Assembly (NCBI GenBank): GCA_026874595.1
Contig: CM049315.1
Span: 77,288,401 to 77,352,400, forward strand
Direction of reading: 5' to 3'
From: Sipunculus nudus
Lineage: Eukaryota > Annelida > Sipuncula > Golfingiida > Sipunculidae
DNA: 64,000 bases
The translations under genes were made by a program, and so were the position numbers. Shown piece by piece: positions 48,581 through 57,705 of this stretch (its first letter is position 1; every line of letters starts with the position of its first letter). A model generated the notes under the pieces. The model did no database searches and was not told the DNA's origin. It was given only the letters and a program-made list of their open reading frames with translations.

Positions 48581-49149
48581 TCATAAACATCTCGATAAGC
48601 AATCAGCAAGTACATTGTCTTTCCCTTTAATGTGTATGATATCAAGATTGTAATCCTGTAAGTACAAACTCAATCTCAACAATCTTTTATTTTTACACTT
48701 CAACTTGTTCATGAACGTGACGGGATTGTGATCACTGAAGACAATGATAGGCCTGACTGATGAAGTAACATAACCTTCAAAATGTTGCAACGCCAAAATC
48801 AAAGCCAAACATTCTTTTTCAATAGTGGAGTAGTTTTTCTGGATTGCATTAAACTTTCTTGAGAAATAACAAATTGGATGATCTTTGCTATCATTGCCTT
48901 CTTGAAACAACACAGCACCAGCAGCGGTATCATTAGCATTCACAGCCAATTTAAAAGGTACAGAAAAGTCTGGAGCTGCTTAAACTGGTGAATTTTGCAG
49001 AATTGCATTCAAATTCTGAAATGCACTTTCACACTGAACATTCCATACAAACTTTCGTTTCTTCTTTAACAAATTAGTCAAGGGTTCAGCTACGGCAGCA
49101 AAATTTGGACAAAAATTCCTGTAGTACTCAACAATACCGAGAAAACGCA
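48581..49149 (-). pseudogene. RNase H region and RT-RNase H connection
   Basis: The last 122 codons (48949-48581) are a Gypsy-type RNase H: AAGAVLF near the start, STIEKECLAL, SDHNPVTF and DNVLADCLSR. The Glu of IEKE, the Asp of SDHN and the last Asp (LAD) are present. The first catalytic Asp, expected in the V-D-A-S-type motif, appears as Asn (VNAND, Asn at about 48938-48940). Upstream, the connection segment continues from RT in another frame (LGIVEYYRNFCPNFA), and an in-frame stop lies at 48980-48982. The enzyme would remove RNA from RNA:DNA hybrids; this copy should be dead. Confidence 0.88.
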
Positions 49150-50019
49150 TTATCTGCTTTTGTTCTCTGGTCTAGGAAATGCAGAAATAGCACTTATTTT
49201 AGCATCAACAGGTTTCACCTGACCCTGCCCTACAATATGACCCAAAAATGTTACTCGTGCATGACAAAACTCAGATTTTACTAAGTTGACGGTCAGACGT
49301 GCTTCACTGAGTCTTTCGAAGAGGTCGCGAAGAATTTGCAGATTTTTCTCCAAGGTGTCGCTGTACACGATAAGGTCATCAATATATGCGTCACAGCCCT
49401 GAATGTCCTTGACAACCACATGGATGAGGCGCTGGAACGTGGCTGGCGGGTTCTTCATGCCAAACGGCATAACTTTACATTGGGACAGTCCTTGCGGCGT
49501 CACAAATGCGGACACTTCTTTCGCTCGATCTGTCAGCGGAACTTGCCAGAATCCTTTTAGCAAGTCAAACTTGGAAACATACCTGGAGCTACCGACTCTA
49601 TCAATACAATCATCGATCCTCGGAATCGGGAACGTTTCAGTCTTGGTGACAGAGTCCAGTTTTCGATAATCTGTGCACATACGGTGACTTCCATTAGGTT
49701 TTGGCACAAGAATACATGGTGAACACCAGTTACTGTTACTAGGTTCAATAAAATCATTGTCCAGCAAATATTGAATCTCATCCTGTAGATACCTTTGCTT
49801 TTCTGGATTCAGTCTATATGGATGTTGCTTGACTGCGCTTGCCTCGCCAACATCGACGTCATGGCACAATATGTTAGTTCGCGTTGGAATCTCACTAAAC
49901 AAATGCTCATAATTCCTCAGCAGGTTCTTGAGGTCTTGTTGTTGGTGTGCGGTAAGGTGTGACAGTTTGGCATCCAGGTTGTTAAGCACGTCTGAGTTTT
50001 TAATGGTACTGTACCACAC
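49150..50019 (-). pseudogene. Reverse transcriptase of the Gmr1-like element
   Basis: 289 codons hold the Gypsy RT fingers and palm: NWCSPCILVPKPNGSHRMC (about 97-115), FDLLKGFWQV (151-160), MPFGMKNPPATFQ (194-206) and the catalytic YIDD at 212-215 (49375-49386). The three catalytic aspartates (about 152, 214, 215) are intact. LVKSEFCHARVTFLGHIV follows. The frame ends at a stop at 49150-49152, and the expected continuation is found in another frame within a few bases, so a small indel separates palm from connection. The usual start is not visible because RT is translated as part of a polyprotein. RT lies downstream of integrase, opposite to ordinary Gypsy elements. Confidence 0.93.
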
Positions 50020-50151
50020 TGAATGTCTACATCACACTTACAATCAGTATCTACTTTAACTGGGTCAGGGTCAGTTTATACACAATTAACAGGAGTAACA
50101 TTTTGAATAACATCTGATGTGCTATTTCTGTCATAATATGGTTTCAACATG

Positions 50152-51300
50152 TTAACATGGCACATGGCACCGTTGTTTCTTCTTACGTCTATCTGGTGTC
50201 AACAGTATGTAATTTAAATCACAGACTTTCTTGTCAACAATGTAAGGACCAAAATACCTAGCTTGCAGAGGTCTGCCAGGGATGGGAAGTAAGGCAAGGA
50301 CCTTTTCACCAGGCTCAAACGTCCTACTTACAGTGTGCTTGTCATACTTTGTTTTCATTTTACTTTGTGCAGATTTTAGATTTGACTTTGCAATCTCACA
50401 AGCATTGTGTAGTTTAGTGCGAAAGTCTGAGACATACTGCAGTAAACTAAGAGAATCAGGATTTTCACACAAGATTTTTTCTTTAAGCAGTTTCAAATGA
50501 CCTTGAACGGAGTGTCCAAAAACTAGTTCAAAGGGACTGAAACCCAAGGACTCTTGAAAGGATTCTCTGACAGCAAACAGCAATAGGTGGATTCCTTCAT
50601 CCCAGTCTTTCTGTGTGTAATAGAAATAAGTCCTGATCATGTTTTTTTAATGTCTGGTGAAAATGCTCGAGGGCGCCCTGACTTTCAGGATGGTATGGCG
50701 AAGAGCTGTACTGTTTTATACCTAACTCAAGCATAACTTGTTGGAATAAGCCAGACATAAAATTAGACCCTTGCTCAGACTGGACGGATTTTGGTAATCC
50801 AAAAGTTGTAAAACACTTGGTCAGAGCTTTGACAACACTTTTGGCATTAATTTTGCGCAATGGTTTTGCCTCAGGGAACCTGGTAGATGCGCACATAATA
50901 GTCAGCAAGTATTCATGTCTATATTTTGTTTTGGGCAGTGGTCCAACACAATCAACAATAATCCTACCGAATGGTTCCTCGAAAGCAGGAATAGGCCTAA
51001 GTGGGGCCTTAGGAGGATTCTGATTGGGCTTGTCTACCATCTGGCATGTATGGCATGATTTACAATATTGTGCAACATCTTTCCTGAGGTTAGGCCAATA
51101 GAAGTTTGTACTAACTTTCTGATAAGTTTTATTTATACCTAAATGGCCAGGCAAAGGAGCCTTATGTGCCATGCTTAGAACTTCACTGCAAAAGTTTTTG
51201 GACATTACTATTTGAGGTTTGATGGCTCACTCATCATCAGCGCATACATCAGGTGGTCGCCATTTACGCATAAGCACTCCATTTTTCACATAAAACAAAC
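50152..51300 (-). pseudogene. Integrase of the Gmr1-like element (upstream of RT)
   Basis: The upstream part has the zinc-binding H...H...C-x2-C region (HKAPLPGH ... YCKSCHTCQ) and the DDE core: Asp in RIIVDCVGPLP (residue 85 of the 51205-50597 frame), the second acidic position in SEQGSNF (residue 144, 50774-50776) and Glu in GALEHFHQTLK (residue 180). The second acidic residue is Glu where Asp is the rule; spacing to the last Glu is 35 residues. An A-homopolymer near 50641-50648 breaks the frame, after which KDWDEGIHLLLFAVRE and a GPY-type C-terminal module (RYFGPYIV) follow. A stop at 51227-51229 interrupts the N-terminus. No chromodomain was seen. Confidence 0.92.
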
Positions 51301-51612
51301 TGGGTTCTGTGACAGTTCATCTTTGGAAACTGCCCTGGGAAACAAACATGAAATATCAGGGTCCTTATGCTGTTCCGCGATAAGTTCTGACCTTGAGAAT
51401 GCTGCATCCTGTACGAGCGAGTCATTAGACGAGTCATTCGTGACTCCCAGAGTGTTATTATCTAGACCATTATTCTCATGTGTGTTTTTCACGGCCATAG
51501 ATCTTGTTACAGCACATGAAGGATACAAACCAGGAATTTCCTGAATTCCCAGATCAGTGTCCTGATCAAGTGACGGCTTTTCTGTCACTATTGGTACAGG
51601 CTGCACTTTATC
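51301..51612 (-). pseudogene. Linker between protease and integrase
   Basis: This is the continuation of the frame that ends the protease. It is acidic and Ser/Asn-rich (TRSMAVKN, NDSSNDSLVQ), typical of the spacer before Gypsy integrase. No domain was recognised. Confidence 0.6.
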
Positions 51613-51870
51613 ACCTGCAACATCATTGCCTAGTAGCAACTGAATTCCCTTAAAGGGTAAGTAGTTCTTATGCCTACAGTAATATTCCCAGAAATCAAAT
51701 CTGACTTTAAATGGATACTGTGAAGCGGAACTGAAGTGTGCCTGTCTGAAAACACACCATTAACAAGTGCATGTGCACCAGTAAAGGACCTATTAGAAAA
51801 TGGCAAAGTGTTTGCTAACATGAGAGTCTGGCCTTAACCAGTATCCATCAAAATTCTAATAGGGGTAGAA
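51610..51870 (-). pseudogene. Aspartic protease of the Gmr1-like element
   Basis: RILMDTG (DTG codons at 51837-51845) is the retroviral-type protease active site. A stop codon directly follows the DTG (51834-51836). Further on, LLGNDVAGDKV (from about 51639) matches the conserved end of the protease fold (LLGxD), but in a different frame, so a second small indel is present. It lies between gag and integrase, as expected. Confidence 0.75.
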
Positions 51871-52172
51871 CTTGAAAAATCACTTGAAAGTGATACAAAA
51901 CCATCATGTATGAATGGCTCAAATAACTCCATTTCAGAGTCAAGAAGAATCTACCACCTCAACCTCATCAAACAAAGAACTGACATTGACAGTGTCAGTC
52001 ATAAACTCTGTTTCAGAGTCATCTAAGGAATCTACATCCTTTTTATCATCAAACTCCTCATGGGAGACAACACAGGAATTTTCCTCAGCAGAAACAAACT
52101 TTTGTTTGTCATAAGAGGACCTGGCCTCATTTGAAATATTCTCGCAAGATTCATAAATGGACTTAGCCTTAT

Positions 52173-52889
52173 TTAGAGAAACTCCTCGCAGGAGTCTTGA
52201 AAGGACCCAGCCTTATTTAATTCCTCGCAGGAATCAACTGAGGTTTTTACCCCGCAAGCTACGGATTCTTCTTTGGATTCAGAAGGCACTTGGGCCTCCG
52301 TAGCATCAAACTCTTTATTAGATAAAACAAAGGAGTTGTACCTCTTATTTACATGAAAAGAGCCTGGCTCTTGTACTATGCTATGCATATATTTTGAAAC
52401 AAACCCAGAAGGTTTGCTATTTGGTTTATTCGCAAGTTTCCAGCAGTCAGATATTAGATGACCTTCCTTCTTGCAGTAATGACAGATTTTCTTTGAAAAT
52501 GACTGGTCTTTGTTGGACTTAGACACGGTGGACGTTGCTGAAATATCAGGACTACTAGTACTGGGTGACTGCGCTTTAAACTTCTTTTGACCATACTGAT
52601 TTACATTCTTGTTTGTGAATGACTGGTTTGATTTGCTAGTAAAGGACATTTTATGTGTTAATGAATAATCATCAGCTAATTGAGCAGCTATGTCAAGTGT
52701 TTCAGGACTTTTCTCATCGAGACAAATTTTTAGATCTGCATTAATGAAGCGCTTAAACTCTTCAAGCAAAATCAACTGGCGCAAATTGTCATAATCTTTC
52801 ATTACATTTTTAGAACTACACCAGCGATCAAACAACTGCTCTTTTGTCCTAGCAAATTCGACGTAGGTCTGTTTTTGCGCTTTTCCCAA
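52173..52889 (-). pseudogene. gag, C-terminal part: SCAN-like capsid and zinc knuckle
   Basis: The first 80 residues continue a SCAN-like capsid fold (QTYVEFARTKEQLFDRWC ... LEEFKRFINADLKICLDEK). Residues 136-149 are a CCHC zinc knuckle, CHYCKKEGHLISDC (52443-52484), spacing C-x2-C-x4-H-x4-C, for RNA packaging. The upstream half of the SCAN-like region lies in the neighbouring frame; a one-base shift near 52880-52890 splits the domain. No slippery-heptamer arrangement fits a programmed shift in the middle of a folded domain, so decay is more likely. The acidic Ser/Glu-rich tail continues towards the protease. Confidence 0.85.
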
Positions 52890-53569
52890 TTTCTAAATTT
52901 CTGGCGGTACGCCCCATGAACTAACTCATAACCTTTTAGGATTAACCGTTTTACCGGGTCATAGTCAGCAGCAGCTTCTACTGTAAGCTCTGTATAAATT
53001 TCTCGGGCCTTGCCAGTCAATACACTTTGTAACAACATAGTCCAATTTTCCTTAGGCCATTTTAAATTTTCAGCTACCTTCTCAAGGTGTAAGAAATATT
53101 TATCAACATCTTTTTCTTGAAAAGGTGGGACAAGTCTGTGATTAGTAACATCAAAACTGTGAGTTGGGGCAGCACGTTTTAACTCAATTTCTTTTTCTTT
53201 TTCTAGTCTGTCTCTTTCTATTTCTTTTTCTAGTCTTTCTCGTCTTTCTCTTTCTAACCGTTCTTTCCTCTCTTTTAATGTTAGCTCATGTTGCATTTCC
53301 AACTTTTTTAATTCTAGTTGAATAGCAAGGCTGTCATTTTTTGATGTTTCAACTTCATTCTCTTCAATTAAACCTTTGCTAACTAGATCTTGCATGATTT
53401 TAGCAATGATATCAGGCTTTCTCAAAGCTTTTTTCACACTTAGCCCCAAGTGTTGTCCCAAACGCAACAACTGTTCTTTTGACAACTGTTCAAGTTGATC
53501 AGGGTCGGGATCGTCAACAAATGTCTCAGGTTTGAAATCTGCTATGTTAAGATGGTAAAACAATAACAA
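52880..53569 (-). pseudogene. gag, N-terminal part: SAP-like segment and coiled coil
   Basis: Residues about 25-68 (LEQLSKEQLLRLGQHLGLSV...) resemble a SAP-type two-helix motif. Residues about 85-132 are a highly charged E/R/K coiled coil. The region from about 140 onward is capsid-like (KDVDKYFLHLEKVAENLKW, WTMLLQSVLTGKA), and GYELVHGAYRQKFRNWEK begins the SCAN-like part before the frame is lost. No in-frame ATG is visible between an upstream stop and the first gag-like residues, so the start codon is mutated or unconventional. Confidence 0.82.
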
Positions 53570-53688
53570 AAAACCACTGAGATCAACCCTGTAAACAATG
53601 TACTGTTAACAATTTGTAATCTTGTAAACAATGTATGATAAAACAACGTGTCCAGGCCAAGGCCTAATAAATTTGAAAACTATTAAGC

Positions 53689-53707
53689 ATCCCGACCAGA
53701 GCCCCCA
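53689..53707 (-). other. Primer-binding site, tRNA-Pro-like
   Basis: TGGGGGCTCTGGTCGGGAT on the minus strand starts 6 nt after the 5' LTR end. The first nine bases match the well-known tRNA-Pro primer site and the rest is partly altered, so priming by tRNA-Pro is likely ancestrally. Confidence 0.65.
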
Positions 53708-53713
53708 ATTTTA

Positions 53714-54128
53714 TGTTACGGAACCTAATATAAACAGATCACTTATGCGTGATGAACACAAATTTTGTAATGGAGATAAAAACAAATCAGATTCTGTAAC
53801 ACTAGGCAGCGTGAAATGTCTAGGGGATTGAATATAGAAGTCAGTGGTTTTTTGTTAACAAATAACTATAATGTATTCTTAAAACAACCCTAACAATACA
53901 ATACACTATATCAATACAATTATACAGTAAAACAGCGGTATAACAACAAGTCAATACAATCACACAGAAAATAATGTGCACAGAACCTGGATACTAACAC
54001 CGTCACCACGATAAGTTCTTTAAATGTATATTCTCGGGGAATGACAGTCCAGTAGAAAGTTCTTGCAACAATCCAGAAAGTAAACTGAAGTCCAAATGCA
54101 TATAATCCAGGAGAAAGTCTTTGAAAAT
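53714..54128 (-). repeat. 5' LTR of the Gmr1-like element, truncated
   Basis: Aligns from CCGTAACA with the corresponding end of the other LTR for about 415 bp, with about 17 differences counted by eye, then homology stops near 54128. The outer half, including the promoter part seen in the other LTRs, is missing, so no target duplication can be read. Confidence 0.88.
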
Positions 54129-54129
54129 T

Positions 54130-54900
54130 TTGTTTTGATCGGACTGATATTTCGATGCCGTTGGTATTGGACGCCGCAATGACCAGGACAGCGACGAGAC
54201 GAAGGACAAAAAACTGTCATGACCGAGACATGTCTAAAGTGGTCTCGACATCAGTGCCACCTTCCATATGTAAGGTGTTCTACGGGTAGTTTGTTGGACG
54301 CGTGTCAGAATGTACAGAAACTTTCATTTAACGTACTTAATGGTTGGTTAGAGGAAATCAATATTTATTAAAGAAATTTGTGAAATCAGGCCCACCTACA
54401 CTTTGGACGCTACGAATCAGAATATTATTATTTCAGCTGATCAGAACTGAAATTATGTTTCATGATTGCAAAATAGGATATTGGAGTGATCAATTCAAAT
54501 GAAATAGCATTTTCCATGTGTAAGCCAAGGTTTTTATTTACTGCTTATGTTTTACAATAAGCTAGGTTTCTGACGGCGTCCCTGACATATATTTCGTTGC
54601 ATAGTTGAAATTTAGTATATATCAATACCTGTAATTTTGTCTGACTTAGCTGATCCCAACACAGGACACAGAAAAGTTAGGACATTTGCTAAATATGTAA
54701 CAGCATAAATGTTCAAAGGATATAAGTTTGGGTGTTTCCGGGTTTCATCGAATTATTTGGAATTAAAATGTTCTATATAGTTTTTTTTTAAGAAACCTAA
54801 TGGTTCCGACTGGAACCGTGGCTCCTATTGAAACCACTTCCCAGGGTAAGGATTCCATTTTGTGTTTTAGCGTCCTGGCATGGTATGGGTTTCAAGGGTA
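54130..54900. other. Intergenic stretch between retrotransposon and minisatellite
   Basis: AT-rich, with no gene recognised. Contains a GACCGAGAC phrase similar to sequence left of the element. Confidence 0.5.
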
Positions 54901-54904
54901 GATC

Positions 54905-55965
54905 AAACCCTTGTGGAGTGGTGGCATTTTTAATGTGAGATTGACCAGACCCTTGTTCAGTGGTAGCCGTGTGAGGTCGTCCAAAAAATTGTGGAGTGGT
55001 GGCAGTGTGGGGCTGACCAAATCCTTCTTGAGAGCTGGCAATGTTAGATTGACCAAATCCTTGTTGAGTGCTGGCAGGGTGAGGGCGACCAAACCCTTGC
55101 TGAGTGGTGGCCGTGTGAGGCTGACCAAACCTATGTGGAGTTGTGCCAGTGTGAGGTCGTCCAAAAAATGGTGGAGTAGTGGCAGTGTGAGGTTGACCAA
55201 ACCCTTGTGGAGTGGTAGTCGTGTGAGGTTGACCAAACCTATGTTGAGTGGTGCCAGTGTGAGGTCGTCCAAAAAATTGTGGAGTGGTGGCAGTGTGGGA
55301 CTGACCAAATCCTTCTTGAGAGCTGGCAATGTCAGATTGACCAAATACTTGTTGAGTGCTGGCAGTGTGAGGGCGACCAAACCCTTGTTGAGAAGTGGCC
55401 GTGTGAGGCTGACCAAACCTTTGTGAAGTGGTGCCAGTGTGAGGTCGTCCAAAAATTGTGGAATGGTGGCAGTGTGAGGTTGACCAAACCCTTGTGGAGT
55501 GGTAGTCGTGTGAGCTTGACCAAACCTATGTGGAGTGTTGCCAGTGTGAGGTCGTCCAAAAAATGTGGAGTGGTGGCAGTGTGAGGTTTACCAAACCCTT
55601 GTGGAGTGGTTGCAGTGTGAGGTTGACCAAACCCTTGTGGAGTGGTGGCAGTGTGATGTTGACCAAACCCTTGTGGAGTGGTGGCAGTGTGAGGTCGTCC
55701 AAACCCTTGTGGAGTGGTGGCCGTGTGAGGTCGACCAAACCCTTGTGGAGTGGTGGCCGTGTGAGGTTGACCATACCCGTGTGGAATGGTGAGAGTGTAA
55801 GGTTGACCAAACCCTTGTGGAGTGGTGGCAGTGTGAGGTTGACCAAACCCTTGTGGACTGGTGCCAGTGTGAGCTAGGTTGACCAAACCCTTGTGGAGTG
55901 GTGGCCGTGTGAGGTCGTCCAAACCCTTGTGGAATGGCTGTGTGAGGTTGACCACCCCCTTACAT
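54905..55965. repeat. Minisatellite, 36-bp unit, about 29 copies, 288-bp higher-order repeat
   Basis: The unit contains TTGTGGAGTGGTGGCAGTGT then GAGGTTGACCAAACCC. The left half shows variants that recur every eight units (for example CCAAAAAATT at 54981 and 55269, 288 bp apart). The right half is more homogeneous. Because 36 is a multiple of 3, long frames are open on both strands: a 12-residue repeat around HKGLVNLTLPPL or around GFGQPHTATTPQ on the minus strand. One-base length changes in the A runs switch the frame, which argues against a conserved protein. Confidence 0.95.
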
Positions 55966-55969
55966 GCGT

Positions 55970-57490
55970 AGGGCTGTCATGTTCACAAGATTCGGACATA
56001 CACAAACAGGGAATTGGAAGCAAATATGATATTAAGATTAATCAACACGCTTGCCATTGAATTGAAAGGAGGCTTTCTGTTCTTCTTTGTTGACTGTCCT
56101 GTGTTCAGTCCGTATACAGTCATTCTCCGTAATGAACCAGATTTTTCCTCCGAGCTGAGGAGGAATTTTATATATTTTTTTGGTGAACATCAAATTACTG
56201 GGTGTGTTCAATTATACTTTATTGCACCAAACATTTATTTATTTAACATTTATTTAATCTTTTGTGATTCGGGATTACATATACCTTACTCTTTTTTTTC
56301 GTTAAGACTGTGCTCAACATGAAATTGCTTTTCTAATTTTCTGTTAAACATTGTGTGAAATGTGTAATTAAATGCCAGAAACTTGCAAAAACTGTGGTGA
56401 ATATGAACCTATACCGGAACTGGGTTTATGTTTTACGGATCATGAACTTGCTGGAAATAAATCATGCTGAATATAGCCAAATGTACGCATTAATTGCGAG
56501 AGAAAGCTCATTAATAATAAACGCTTTAAACTTATTTCTTTTCTTTATTTATTAAAATTTATTACATTTCTTTTGTATATTTAAGAGAGAGAGAATCGTG
56601 AGGGTGCTGATTATACATTTAACAGATCATCAAATGATATTTGTTCTTGTTCATACCTCAACACAAAAATATTGCACAATCGTGAAAAAAATGGCGCCAT
56701 GTATATGCATGATAATAAAGGGAACATATTTCATTGTGTCTTCGGCATCATAATTATCCATTGCTGAGTGATAAACATTCTATTCCATCTGCTTGAACCT
56801 GATGGGAATTGTCCCGCGCCGTGACACTGGCATGGTGCGCGGACTGCGTCCCTGCTTCTATTCCGTGCAGCCTGACATCTATATCACCGCAGCGATAACT
56901 ATACGTCCTCTGGAGGCACGTATACATCGCCACAGGGGCGAAACCCAAGGGCGCGTCAAATTACTTTTACATTATGATGAGAACATATAATTCTTAGAGG
57001 AAAATAATCACGGGACCCTCGTGGAGATTAAAAAATGTGTTTTAGAGTTGGGAGTAATCGGGACCGAGTCAGCAGCTCACTTTTTATCCCTTTGTTACTT
57101 GGCACACGGATTATTTGTTGGCGACTGTGCTTCAATTTTTTCCACTCTTGTATCAATTTCATTCAAAACTGAATTGTTTTATCTTAAGATGGATCGAAGT
57201 AATACATGTGTGTACATATTTTTTCCCTTCATTTTCTTTCACTTACGGTCACAGAGTTTCTAATGTATGGCTCAATTTTATACTTATATCGATTTTTCTA
57301 ATATAGTGGGTTGATGAAATACATATTACGTTTTATTTTCTGAACATTGACACGAGTGTCCTTTTTTCTTACAACATGAATTTTACATACAAACGCGAAC
57401 AAGAGCTATATAAACAGTATAATATGTCTCATTTAATGTGATTTTATTTGATCTTTAATTGACGAACCACGCCATTTATTATACGTCTTT
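55970..57490. other. Intergenic stretch, no recognised gene
   Basis: AT-rich with short frames. A lower-AT segment at 56800-56950 has no motif. Confidence 0.5.
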
Positions 57491-57705
57491 AGATCACATC
57501 ATGTAGGGCAGGGGATCTATCCGACCATCTAAACTGCTCGGCCGCCATTTCTTACTTCTATACAGATCATATCATGTAGGGCTCGGGTTCTACCCGACCA
57601 TCTACACTGCTCGGCTGCCATCTCCCACTTACACAGATCAGATCGTGTAGGGCATGGGTTTTACGGTTACCCGACCATCTACACTGCTCGGCCGTCATAA
57701 CCTTA
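57490..57705 (-). repeat. Three tandem copies of a tRNA-like 72-bp unit
   Basis: On the minus strand each unit reads GGCCGAGCAGTGTAGATGGT, then CGGGTAGAACCCGA, then GCCCTACATGAT. Spacing is about 71-73 bp, close to tRNA length, and the parts resemble A- and B-box regions of a tRNA-derived SINE head. The copies differ from each other, and none folds obviously into a full tRNA. Confidence 0.6.

Larger units (their letters stand above)
47644..54128 (-). mobile_element. Gmr1-like Ty3/Gypsy retrotransposon, decayed, minus strand
   Basis: Reading the minus strand, the element runs truncated 5' LTR, tRNA-Pro-like primer site, gag, protease, integrase, reverse transcriptase, RNase H, polypurine tract, 3' LTR. 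Ty3/Gypsy elements normally place integrase last. Integrase before RT, with RT and RNase H clearly of the Gypsy type, defines the Gmr1-like group, first described from deuterostomes. The gag includes a SCAN-like capsid segment; the vertebrate SCAN domain is proposed to derive from such a gag. Several frameshifts and stops and about 4% divergence between the LTRs (counted by eye) mark it as inactive. No env-like ORF was seen. Confidence 0.93.

Noticed and set aside
52880-52890. Programmed -1 frameshift in gag
   Set aside because: The shift falls inside the SCAN-like domain and the local heptamer is not in a slippery register; simple indel decay is likelier.
54892-55955. Repetitive proteins encoded by the 36-bp array
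   Set aside because: Open frames follow from a unit length divisible by three and are broken by one-base indels; not annotated as CDS.
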